Source: Planctomycetaceae bacterium | GTDB lineage: Bacteria; Planctomycetota; Planctomycetia; Pirellulales; Pirellulaceae | Assembly (NCBI GenBank): GCA_003455945.1 | Contig: DMPQ01000203.1 | Span: 7,433-19,361, forward strand | Direction: 5' to 3' | DNA length: 11,929 nt | Shown here: piece by piece, positions 1 to 6,472 of the stretch | Layout of the letters: every line of letters starts with the position of its first letter | Numbering within the stretch: the first letter of the stretch is position 1 | Made by a program: the position numbers and the translations under genes | The notes under the pieces: generated by a model | Database searches by the model: none | The model's input: the letters and a program-made list of their open reading frames with translations, nothing else | What the model was told of the DNA's origin: nothing

Positions 1-63
1 CTCGGGACGAGCCGGGGCCACGAAGAGGCATAACCGGTCAGCTGCGACCGGGATCGGTCGCAC
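1..63 (-). CDS. Possible glycosyltransferase-like N-terminus (partial, runs off the left edge)
   Basis: A GTG codon at 63 opens a frame that runs without a stop to the window edge, giving 21 residues. They contain RLCLFVAPARPE, a short basic lead into a hydrophobic beta strand, which is how GT4-type glycosyltransferases usually begin. The GT4 gene at 1193-2503 starts in a comparable way with RRLLVVTDVPF. The start lies 15 nt after the stop of the upstream glycosyltransferase and in the same frame as that stop, a spacing typical of an operon. No Shine-Dalgarno site is visible. An ATG at 31 in another frame is an alternative start (MPLRGPG...), but its product shows no hydrophobic core strand. 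Too little of the protein is present to name it; the family is an inference from one strand and the neighbourhood. Confidence 0.35.
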   Translation of the reverse strand, partial: MRPIPVAADRLCLFVAPARPE

Positions 64-78
64 GACGACGATAGGATC

Positions 79-1017
79 TCAGGCGGCGCGGCGGCGCGAT
101 TCCGATCGCTCCGACGATTCGCGGCGCGGGCGGTGGTCGTCCAGCGACAGGACCTGAGCCGACTCGTCGGTTTCGACGGCGGTCGGTTCGGCTCCTCGTC
201 GCAGCTCGCTCAGTCGACCCCAGACGCTCGCCAGACGGCGCGGATCGCGCGGCGACGCGAGCGTTTCGATCGTCATCTGCCACAGACTGGCCATCGGCCG
301 ACGCCAGTTCGCGATCCCCGGCCAACTCCGGATCAGTCGCTGATGGGCTCGCCCTCGATCGGTCCAGCGTCGAGCCGGTCGATCGACCTGATCGGCCCGC
401 AGCCCCGATTCCTTCGCGACGGCGACGTCGTATCCCGCTTCCTCCAGACGTCGAGCCAGATCGAGGTCGGCCAGATCGTCTCCGAACTCGCTCGACAGAC
501 CGCCGACATCGACCAGCGCCTGTCGGCGAACGAACGCGGCGGCCAGACTCGGTCCGAGCGGCCGGCAGCGCGCAATTCGACTCGGATCATCCAACCGCCC
601 CGCAGCGATCAGGCGATGCCCCAGCATCGGGCCGAGATCGACTCCGACGCAGCGCAGACGCTCCGGGCGACTCGCTTCGCGGACCACCGGCACGACCGCT
701 CCGACGGCCGGATCGAGGAACTCGGTCGTCACCCCTTCGGTCCACCCTTCGTCCGGCACTACGCCGGCTCCGAGCAGATGGATGACGGTGCCGCGAGCCG
801 CTCGCCATCCCGCCTCCAGCGACTCGACCCAGCCCGAACCGGAGGGGACGGTGACGAAGCGGACTTCGTCCTTCAGGTCATACGGATCGGCATAGCGCCC
901 GTCATGGACGACGACGATCTCGGAATCGGCCGGCCGGTGCTGAAGCACCGCCACCAGACTTTCTTCCAACAGATCGGTCCGGCCGAAGCAGGCGACGACG
1001 ATCGACAACTGCGTCAT
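79..1017 (-). CDS. Family 2-type (GT-A fold) glycosyltransferase with degenerate DxD motif
   Basis: This encodes 312 residues, predicted to be a cytoplasmic nucleotide-sugar-dependent glycosyltransferase. Residues 3-10 (QLSIVVAC) are the first Rossmann-like strand, followed by RTDLLEESL and EIVVVHDG (33-40), the usual nucleotide-binding layout of GT2 enzymes. Residues 79-92 (IHLLGAGVVPDEGW) align with the region that normally carries the metal-binding DxD, but the acidic pair is replaced by LGAG. Residues 180-191 (DDLADLDLARRL) match the downstream acidic ED/DL element of the family. The last 40 residues are charged and probably disordered. I chose ATG 1017; a GTG four codons upstream at 1029 is possible, and neither has a clear Shine-Dalgarno site. 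The gene sits 175 nt after the GT4 gene on the same strand, so both may serve one glycan pathway. The acceptor and sugar cannot be read from the sequence. Confidence 0.85.
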   Translation of the reverse strand: MTQLSIVVACFGRTDLLEESLVAVLQHRPADSEIVVVHDGRYADPYDLKDEVRFVTVPSGSGWVESLEAGWRAARGTVIHLLGAGVVPDEGWTEGVTTEFLDPAVGAVVPVVREASRPERLRCVGVDLGPMLGHRLIAAGRLDDPSRIARCRPLGPSLAAAFVRRQALVDVGGLSSEFGDDLADLDLARRLEEAGYDVAVAKESGLRADQVDRPARRWTDRGRAHQRLIRSWPGIANWRRPMASLWQMTIETLASPRDPRRLASVWGRLSELRRGAEPTAVETDESAQVLSLDDHRPRRESSERSESRRRAA

Positions 1018-1091
1018 GGTGAGATCCACGGGGAAGCGAGGAGGCGGTGGGAGGAATGCGGCCCCGAAACCCGACGAACGCCTCCTCGAAT

Positions 1092-1126
1092 ATTCGGATC
1101 GCGACGGAAGGGAAGTTCATCCGAAT
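1092..1126. repeat. 8-bp inverted repeat in the gap between the two glycosyltransferase genes
   Basis: ATTCGGAT at 1092-1099 and ATCCGAAT at 1119-1126 are perfect reverse complements separated by 19 nt. The left arm overlaps a 10-bp palindrome, CGAATATTCG, at 1087-1096. The element lies about 75-110 nt upstream of the ATG of the minus-strand glycosyltransferase at 79-1017. It could be a leader hairpin or an operator. There is no T-run after it on the minus strand, so it does not look like an intrinsic terminator. The remainder of this 175-nt gap shows no other structure that I can support. Confidence 0.3.
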
Positions 1127-1192
1127 CGTCCCGATTCCACCGTCCGCAGCGCTTGTGCCGATCCTGTCGAGGTCGTCGCAAGTGACCGAGAA

Positions 1193-2503
1193 TCAACGAC
1201 TTGCGGTCGTCGGTCGGCGTTCCGCCAGCAGTGCGATGAGCCGGTGTTCGAGTCCCGCAACCACCCGTTCCGGGCTCCACCTCGCCCCCTCGTTCCGAGC
1301 CACCTGGCAGGCGGCTTCCCGCATCGATGCGGACCTCCCCAGCTCGATCATCGCCTCCGCGAACGACGCCGGATCATCCCCGCGCAGCACCGCTCGGCCA
1401 TCCGCCGTTTCGAGCCCGATCGCTCCGGCCGCACGAGTCACCAACGGCCGCCCGAACGCCAGCGCCTCGACGCTCTTGATCTTCAGCCCCGACGCGAAAT
1501 CGACCGGGTTCAGAGCGACGTCGATCCTCCGGTAGAAATCGATCGGCTGATCGACCGGACCTCGTCGCACCACCCCTTCGGCCTCGACCGAACGATCGAT
1601 CTGCAGCGTTCCCGCCAGTTCCAGTTCACTCGTCGGCAACGCCTCGCGAACCCGCGGCCAGACCTGTTCGATCAGCCACATCGCTCCTCGCCGATTCGCC
1701 TGACCATCCCCGGCGAACATGCCGAAGCGGACCGAGTCCCCACCCTCGCGACCGGGAAGTGTCGGGCCGATCAGGCCGTGGCCGACCTCGATCGCTCGAT
1801 CCCCCAGCGCTCGCGCGAAGAAGTCCCGATCCGGCGACTGGATCGCGGCGACCAGATCGAAACGTCCGGCCCAGCGGAGTTCGGTCCCTTCGTCGATCGC
1901 CAACCAACTCGTCTCGCCCCGCGCCAACGCCGCTCGATGACGCGAACTGAGCACGTCGTGCGCATCGAGCAGCGTGATCGGCCGCTCGATCGTCGACGGC
2001 AGATGGTCGAGCAATGACGCGAGCGAGAGGTACTCGATCAGCACGACATCCGGGCGAAACGCCCCCACCTCCGCTGCGAAGCGAATCCCATGTCGCGGGT
2101 CGAGAAATCGAGGGATCGGATCGGGCAACGCGAACGGTTCGGACTCCGACGACGGTGTCGGTGAGCCGGAGTCGCTCGCCCGAGAGACCGACACGCCCTC
2201 CGGCGCCTCGGAGCGACCACCGCCGAACAGGTTCGATACGGTCCGACCGAGGCGATCGAACCAGCGCTCGTCGAACGACCACTCGCAGGGGGACCCGGAT
2301 TCGATCGCCCGGCGCCGCTCCGAGCGATCGAACTGACCGAGCATTCGGACTCGGGTGCGAAACCCACGACCCGCCAAGGTGGCGAGCAGCGTCGCGATCC
2401 GCGCGTGGGAACCGTTGCGGCGACGCCAGAACGGAACATCGGTCACCACCAACAGGCGGCGGCCGAAGAACGGAAGCGACCGGTCGGCATCTGCGTCAGG
2501 CAT
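1193..2503 (-). CDS. GT4-type (GT-B fold) glycosyltransferase
   Basis: This encodes 436 residues from ATG 2503 and is predicted to be a retaining, nucleotide-sugar-dependent glycosyltransferase. Numbered from that ATG, residues 15-24 (RRLLVVTDVP) form the first strand, followed by SHARIATLLATLAGRGF, the usual donor-independent N-terminal lobe. LLDAHDVLSSRHR (about 178-190) is a motif seen in sugar transferases of this group. The C-terminal lobe has GLKIKSVEALAFGRPLVTR (about 339-357), the GT4 signature with the catalytic-loop Glu in SVEA. A Ser/Glu-rich linker of about 40 residues after the N-terminal lobe is unusual but looks like a flexible insert. A GTG at 2560 would add 19 residues, weakly supported by GGGAAG just upstream. 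The gene precedes another glycosyltransferase on the same strand. The transferred sugar is unknown. Confidence 0.85.
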   Translation of the reverse strand: MPDADADRSLPFFGRRLLVVTDVPFWRRRNGSHARIATLLATLAGRGFRTRVRMLGQFDRSERRRAIESGSPCEWSFDERWFDRLGRTVSNLFGGGRSEAPEGVSVSRASDSGSPTPSSESEPFALPDPIPRFLDPRHGIRFAAEVGAFRPDVVLIEYLSLASLLDHLPSTIERPITLLDAHDVLSSRHRAALARGETSWLAIDEGTELRWAGRFDLVAAIQSPDRDFFARALGDRAIEVGHGLIGPTLPGREGGDSVRFGMFAGDGQANRRGAMWLIEQVWPRVREALPTSELELAGTLQIDRSVEAEGVVRRGPVDQPIDFYRRIDVALNPVDFASGLKIKSVEALAFGRPLVTRAAGAIGLETADGRAVLRGDDPASFAEAMIELGRSASMREAACQVARNEGARWSPERVVAGLEHRLIALLAERRPTTASR

Positions 2504-2615
2504 CGGTGACTCGTCGAGCCGGCGAGGATCGTTTCGGGAGATCGGTCGAACCGCGATCACGCTTCCCGCTGCGACTGCCTCGAACGGACCGTGAATCGGC
2601 TGCAGTGAGGCGATC

Positions 2616-2653
2616 CGCGACGGTGAGCGGCGATAAGGTCGCTCATCGTCGCG
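2616..2653. repeat. 14-bp near-perfect inverted repeat
   Basis: CGCGACGGTGAGCG (2616-2629) pairs with CGCTCATCGTCGCG (2640-2653) over all 14 positions, with one G-U wobble on the plus strand, around the loop GCGATAAGGT. It lies 113-150 nt upstream of the GT4 ATG. It may be the first stem of a plus-strand RNA, or a protein-binding dyad over the GT4 promoter: minus-strand TTGACG (2669-2664) would put a -10 region inside the right arm. Confidence 0.6.
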
Positions 2654-2754
2654 TTCGTGTCGGCGTCAATCGGAATGGTGTCGTCGAATGAAAAAGTCGT
2701 GTGACGTTCGTGCGTTTTCTACCTCGTACCGGTACGGAGCCTTTCGAGGTTCCG

Positions 2755-2796
2755 CAAGCCGTCGCCGACCTGCCCCCGGCGGCGGCTTGTTTTTTT
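2755..2796 (+). terminator. Strong intrinsic terminator on the plus strand
   Basis: The stem CAAGCCGTCGCCG (2755-2767) pairs with CGGCGGCGGCTTG (2777-2789) as 13 bp with one wobble and a 9-nt loop, immediately followed by TTTTTTT (2790-2796). On the minus strand the stem carries an A-C mismatch and is followed by TTGCGG, so it does not act well in that direction. It would stop plus-strand transcription before it runs antisense into the kinase gene. An 8-bp UUCG hairpin abuts it on the 5' side. Confidence 0.75.
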
Positions 2797-2823
2797 CCCC
2801 GACCGCTCGGCTGCGGGCTCGAA

Positions 2824-2848
2824 CCCCCCGTCTCTCATTGTCGGGGGG
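2824..2848 (-). terminator. Hairpin beside the kinase stop codon, weak terminator candidate
   Basis: CCCCCCG (2824-2830) and CGGGGGG (2842-2848) form a 7-bp stem with an 11-nt loop, beginning 6 nt after the kinase stop on the minus strand. Only two T follow it in that direction, so it lacks a proper U-tract. It may act as a 3'-end stabiliser or a weak terminator of the kinase transcript. Confidence 0.35.
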
Positions 2849-2854
2849 CATCGA

Positions 2855-5617
2855 TCAGCGGTCGCGCGCCGCGACGTCGCGAACGGACAGACGATTCTTC
2901 TCGACGATCGCCAATCGGTTCCCCGCGTCATCGAAGGCCAGATGATCGACCGGCCCGAAACCGGCGAAGATCTTCGCCAGCCGCCTTCCGTGGCGATAGT
3001 CCCACACTTCGAGATTCCCCTCTCCGGTCGCGAACGCGATCCAGGGGCGGGTGCGGCAGAACGTGCAGGCGCTGGCGACCGAGCCGAGCGGGTCGGTCTC
3101 GCCATCCTCCAACCGGATCAGCTCGCTCTCGAACGCCGACTTCAAGGTCGTGACGCTCGCGTCCGTCGCGCCCGGCGAGTCGGCGTTCGAGGGGACTGAG
3201 CCCGGTCCCTCGGAGTCCGCCCGGTTCGTATCGACGAGACTCTCCAGCGGATAGCGCCGCAGCAGGCGGCCGAAGCCGAGCAGCAACTCGGCTCGATCCG
3301 GAGCGAAGCCGAAGCACTCGTGAGGGTCGAGCGTCGCATCGGGGATCTCCCCGAGCGATACGAGTCGATCACCGTCGATCCGGACCAACCGCAATGCCCC
3401 GCGATCCCCCGATCGCAGCGCCAACCACGAGCCGTCGAGCGACGTTCGTGCGTCGATCACGGTCCCCGTCAGCGGCAATCGCGCGATGACCGTTTCGCCC
3501 GCTCGATCGGTCAACAGCAGCTCGCCGGCGGTGACGACGATCAGCCGCTCGCCGTTCGTCAGCGGGCGTACCAGCCCCCCTCGCAGTTCGCTCGGACGAA
3601 GCATTTCGAGTCGTCGGGCTTCGTTGCCGTAACGGACGATCACGCCGCTCCGATCGACCAGCAGCAGTTCGTCGTGCGTCGGGTCATGAGCGATCGCTCG
3701 AATCGCCTCGCCCGACGCGGTCGGTGCCGGCATCGAGAACGCCATCTCGAGCTTCCGACCGGTCGGCCACAACAGCGGCCCTCCATGCTCATCCACCGGA
3801 AAGCCGACGATCAGGTGATCGGAACAGGCGAGGATCCGGTCGATCGGACCTTCGGACCAGAGCAGGTCGTTCACCGGCAGTTGCTCGAGCGTGATGCTCG
3901 AACGTTCCGGGAGCGGCAGCACGATGGCCGATGCCGAATCGGATTCCGAGGTCGACGAGTCATCGCGTTCGTTCCGTTCCCGACTCGACGATCGGCCTTC
4001 GTCGAAGGTCGATCGGGCCAGGCGTCCCGGAGGGGGAGCGAGCCGCGGCCAGGGGAGCAATCGCGGTGCGATCAGCAGCAGCGCCGCACCGAGCGCGACG
4101 GAACCGCCGATCGCTCCCCAGCGTCTCATGCGACCGAGGGCATCGGTGCGCGCGGGGGCCAGACGCGATGCGATCCACCGTCGGGAATCGGAGCGCGCCG
4201 AGCGGAGTTGCTCTTCGAGCCGCTCGTCGAGTCGTTCGTCCGAGCGACTCTCGCCGCGAACCCCTCGTTCCGCTTCGACGCCGCAGCGCCGCCGGAGTCG
4301 TCCGAGCGCTTCGGCGATCTCCTTCGCCTCGTCCCCTTCGACCGACCAAGGAGCCCGGCTGTCCGCCACGCCCCGCAATCGTTCCGCTTCGGCCACGACC
4401 TGCAGCATGTCGTCGTATCGCCGATTCGGATCGGTCGCCGTCATCCGGCGATAGAACTCGACGATCCCTTCGGGAAGTTGCCGCCGATGCAGTCGCAGTT
4501 CCGCCTCGCGCAACTCGTCGTCGTCCGCACTGCCGCCGAGAGCGGTCGCCATCGGGATCCGACCGGTAATCAGTCGGAAGAACGTGCCGCCCAGGCTGTA
4601 GATGTCGGAACGCTGATCCGACGCGTCGGCGTCGGCCAGCTGTTCGGGAGCGGCATAGCCGAGGGTGCCGGGCGTCCCCGATCGCGAGTCCCAGGCAGCG
4701 GGGCGCCGTCGCGATCTCGCCAGGCCGAGATCGAGGATCCGTACCGAGCCGTTGCGAGCGAGCATCAGGTTCGACGGCTTCAGATCGCGATGGATCAGCC
4801 CCTGCAGGTGCGCAAAGTCCATGCCGAGCGCGACCTGCGAAACGACGAGCAGCGCATCGCTGACGCTCAGCGGGCCGTAACGCGAAACGACCTGCGAGAA
4901 GTTCCAGCCGTCGACATACTCCATCACCAACAGGCGATGCCCCGCTTCGACGAGCGCATCGGTCACGCGCACGATCGACGGATGATCGACCGAACCGGCC
5001 GCTTCGGCTTCGTCGGCGAGCAGCCGCGACGAGGTCGTCCCGCCGCTCTCGCGCAGCAGCTTCACCGCGACCCGACGTCGCAACTTGGTGTGCAGCGCCA
5101 GATAGACCGTTCCCGCTCCCCCCGAACCGATTCGGTTCATCAGCAGATAATCGCGAGCGCGGAACGGCAGCTTTCCGAACGGCTCGACCGTCGACGGCGA
5201 ACCGCCGCCGTCGTGGTCGCGAGAGGCTGGGGCATCGTCGATCGACGAACGGTCGTCGGGACTCGCGGCGTCCTGCATCGGGCCGCCGTCCGACGTTCCG
5301 AATCCGTCGCTCGGATCGACTCCGATCAGGTAGTCCTTCTCGACGACCCGCAGACCGAGCATCGCCAGACGGAGTCCTTCTTCGGTGCCGAAGCGGGACG
5401 AGCCTCCGGTGCGCAGCCCCTCGAGCAGCGAGTCGTCACCGAGTTCGAGTTCCAGTCGGCGAGCCCGTTCGCGACAGCGGTCGCAACCTTCCAGATGATC
5501 CAGGATCGACGCCGCGGTCCGATCGTCGGCTCGCGCCACCAGCACGTCGATCAACGACGCATCGGCAGGACACGGAGCGGCGCGTCGTCGCGACCGAAAC
5601 GGATTCCACCAGCTCAT
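2855..5617 (-). CDS. Membrane Ser/Thr protein kinase with anti-sigma-like zinc motif and propeller-like C-terminus
   Basis: This encodes 920 residues. C16 and H41-x3-C45-x2-C48 form a zinc-binding pattern like that of ZAS anti-sigma domains. The kinase domain (about 155-415) is complete: glycine loop 163-171, Lys186, HRDLKPSN (276-283), DLG (296-298, in place of DFG), APE (323-325) and the D338-x4-G343 motif. An Arg-rich stretch leads to one transmembrane helix (about 501-520), then a Ser/Glu-rich linker and about seven repeated beta units (580-920), with an acidic insert at about 795-842. The units look like a WD40- or YVTN-type propeller, for example LEVWDYRHGRRLAKIF. This layout puts the kinase and zinc motif in the cytoplasm and the propeller outside. 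The start is 30 nt after the ECF sigma stop, so the two form an operon. Control of that sigma factor is inferred; planctomycete ECF factors are often linked to such kinases. Confidence 0.92.
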   Translation of the reverse strand: MSWWNPFRSRRRAAPCPADASLIDVLVARADDRTAASILDHLEGCDRCRERARRLELELGDDSLLEGLRTGGSSRFGTEEGLRLAMLGLRVVEKDYLIGVDPSDGFGTSDGGPMQDAASPDDRSSIDDAPASRDHDGGGSPSTVEPFGKLPFRARDYLLMNRIGSGGAGTVYLALHTKLRRRVAVKLLRESGGTTSSRLLADEAEAAGSVDHPSIVRVTDALVEAGHRLLVMEYVDGWNFSQVVSRYGPLSVSDALLVVSQVALGMDFAHLQGLIHRDLKPSNLMLARNGSVRILDLGLARSRRRPAAWDSRSGTPGTLGYAAPEQLADADASDQRSDIYSLGGTFFRLITGRIPMATALGGSADDDELREAELRLHRRQLPEGIVEFYRRMTATDPNRRYDDMLQVVAEAERLRGVADSRAPWSVEGDEAKEIAEALGRLRRRCGVEAERGVRGESRSDERLDERLEEQLRSARSDSRRWIASRLAPARTDALGRMRRWGAIGGSVALGAALLLIAPRLLPWPRLAPPPGRLARSTFDEGRSSSRERNERDDSSTSESDSASAIVLPLPERSSITLEQLPVNDLLWSEGPIDRILACSDHLIVGFPVDEHGGPLLWPTGRKLEMAFSMPAPTASGEAIRAIAHDPTHDELLLVDRSGVIVRYGNEARRLEMLRPSELRGGLVRPLTNGERLIVVTAGELLLTDRAGETVIARLPLTGTVIDARTSLDGSWLALRSGDRGALRLVRIDGDRLVSLGEIPDATLDPHECFGFAPDRAELLLGFGRLLRRYPLESLVDTNRADSEGPGSVPSNADSPGATDASVTTLKSAFESELIRLEDGETDPLGSVASACTFCRTRPWIAFATGEGNLEVWDYRHGRRLAKIFAGFGPVDHLAFDDAGNRLAIVEKNRLSVRDVAARDR

Positions 5618-5647
5618 GGCGTCTCGCTTCGACTCCGCCGAGTCGCT

Positions 5648-6265
5648 TCAGCCGACCGACTCGAGTTCGTCGCGCAGACGGCGAAGCACCCGATACTTCG
5701 CCTGACGCACCGCCCCTTCGCTCATCCCCAGACGTTCCGCGACGTCGCCGGCCGAGCGACCGTCGACCGTTACCTGCCAGAACGCGTCCCAGGTCCGCGA
5801 TTCGAACTCGTCGCGGATCAGACGCAGGACCTGCCGGACCAGTTCGCCGAATCGAGGTTCCGCTCCGTCGGTGCTCTCGGATTCGTCCGCCGGAATCTGC
5901 AGCAGCTGCTGCTGGATCTCGCTGCCGCCGATCGCCAGCGGCCGCCGCGGACTCCGCCGCCGATAGTCACGCACCTTGTTGCGCGTGATGGTCCAGATCC
6001 AGCCGCGGAACGATCCGGCCCGAACCTTGCCGTCGACCGCCGGCTGATGCCGAAACGTGTCGAGATTCCGGATCACCGCGCGGAAGACGTCCTGCACCAG
6101 ATCGATTGCATCCTGCTCGGGGACTCGCCACTCGCGGCACCACGCATAGACGAGCGGGCCGTAGACGGTGTGAATCCGTCGCCAGGCATCCGGCAGATGG
6201 CGACGCGCCTCGGCGATCAGACTGGCGGAGGTCGATTCGTCGGGCGAGGACGGCGAAAGATCCAT
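5648..6265 (-). CDS. ECF-type RNA polymerase sigma-70 factor
   Basis: This encodes 205 residues. Region 2 spans about 35-105, with DLVQDVFRAVIRNLDTFRH (55-73, core polymerase contact) and FRGWIWTITRNKVRDYRRR (86-104, -10 recognition). Region 4 spans about 140-200, with AGDVAERLGMSEGAVRQAKYRVLRRL (172-197) as the helix-turn-helix for the -35 element. The length is normal for the ECF group. I chose ATG 6265. The frame stays open to an ATG at 6427, but those 54 extra residues are Arg-rich and unlike any sigma region, and the upstream ATG falls inside a -10-like box. There is no clear Shine-Dalgarno site. The kinase with an anti-sigma-like zinc motif follows 30 nt downstream, so this factor is probably activated or released by phosphorylation signalling. 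The regulon is unknown. Confidence 0.92.
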   Translation of the reverse strand: MDLSPSSPDESTSASLIAEARRHLPDAWRRIHTVYGPLVYAWCREWRVPEQDAIDLVQDVFRAVIRNLDTFRHQPAVDGKVRAGSFRGWIWTITRNKVRDYRRRSPRRPLAIGGSEIQQQLLQIPADESESTDGAEPRFGELVRQVLRLIRDEFESRTWDAFWQVTVDGRSAGDVAERLGMSEGAVRQAKYRVLRRLRDELESVG

Positions 6266-6385
6266 TCGGTCGGCTCGTCGATAAGTCGGCTCGCGTCGAT
6301 GTCTCGCACCGCGAGGGGACGGGTCGATCCCGCAGGCGGTCGCGCATCGATTCTTCGGGGACAGGCGGACCCCGTTCGGCAAGAG

Positions 6386-6409
6386 CCGCCGGGCCTCGGA
6401 GGCCGGCGG
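6386..6409 (-). other. GC-rich hairpin at the 5' end of the sigma-kinase leader
   Basis: CCGCCGG (6386-6392) pairs with CCGGCGG (6403-6409), and inside it CCT (6394-6396) pairs with AGG (6400-6402), with one bulged base and a 3-nt loop. It begins about 14 nt downstream of the proposed -10 box, so the sigma mRNA would start with this stem. It is not followed by a T-run on the minus strand. It could stabilise the 5' end or help end transcripts from the gene upstream at 6473-11242. Confidence 0.4.
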
Positions 6410-6422
6410 GCGAGTCGACGGG

Positions 6423-6452
6423 ATCATAACCCCCCGCCGCCGAGGACGCCAA
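6423..6452 (-). promoter_or_regulatory. Sigma-70-like promoter for the ECF sigma-kinase operon
   Basis: On the minus strand TTGGCG (6452-6447) and TATGAT (6428-6423) are separated by 18 nt and match the housekeeping consensus at 4 of 6 and 5 of 6 bases. The pair lies in the short gap after the stop at 6473 and about 160 nt before the sigma ATG. Transcription would start near 6416. This is a consensus match by eye, with no experimental support. Confidence 0.4.
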
Positions 6453-6472
6453 CGCGGCTTGCGCCGATCGCG

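Larger units (their letters stand above)
2616..2796 (+). ncRNA. Candidate structured small RNA, plus strand
   Basis: Three stem-loops lie in order and end in an intrinsic terminator. Hairpin A pairs 2616-2629 with 2640-2653 (14 bp, 10-nt loop). Hairpin B pairs 2735-2742 with 2747-2754 (8 bp, UUCG loop). Hairpin C pairs 2755-2767 with 2777-2789 and is followed by seven T. Each stem has exactly one G-U wobble on the plus strand (G2623-U2646, G2739-U2750, U2762-G2782), and each of these becomes an A-C mismatch on the minus strand, so the RNA most likely reads plus. The 81-nt middle part is weakly structured: 2662-2668 could pair with 2702-2708, and CGTTCGTG occurs at 2652 and 2705. No convincing plus-strand promoter is visible, so the 5' end is uncertain. 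I do not recognise a known RNA family. It would be antisense to the leader of the GT4 gene. Confidence 0.4.
2504..2854. other. Structured non-coding gap between kinase and GT4 genes
   Basis: This 351-nt stretch separates two minus-strand genes. It contains no frame I believe is coding. From left to right it holds a possible GTG start extension (2504-2560), a 14-bp hairpin (2616-2653), a possible minus-strand -35-like TTGACG (2669-2664), an 8-bp hairpin with a UUCG loop (2735-2754), a plus-strand intrinsic terminator (2755-2796) and a 7-bp CCCCCCG/CGGGGGG hairpin beside the kinase stop (2824-2848). A 9-codon plus-strand frame, MVSSNEKVV at 2675-2704, lies between the first two hairpins but has no ribosome binding site. 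Confidence 0.7.

Noticed and set aside
2675..2704. Nine-codon plus-strand frame MVSSNEKVV ahead of two hairpins, resembling a leader-peptide attenuator
   Set aside because: There is no plus-strand gene downstream to attenuate, no ribosome site and no run of regulatory codons.
2666..2851. Minus-strand 61-codon frame in the kinase-GT4 gap
   Set aside because: It has no ribosome site, a low-complexity basic product, and runs straight through the terminator and hairpins. The RNA structure is a better explanation of the region.
2688..2945. Plus-strand 85-codon frame starting MKKSCDVRAF
   Set aside because: It crosses the terminator with its T7 tract and ends antisense inside the kinase gene; no Shine-Dalgarno site.
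6266..6427. N-terminal extension of the sigma factor from ATG 6427
   Set aside because: The 54 residues are Arg/Pro-rich with no sigma-like sequence, they cover a strong hairpin, and the ATG itself is part of a -10-like box.
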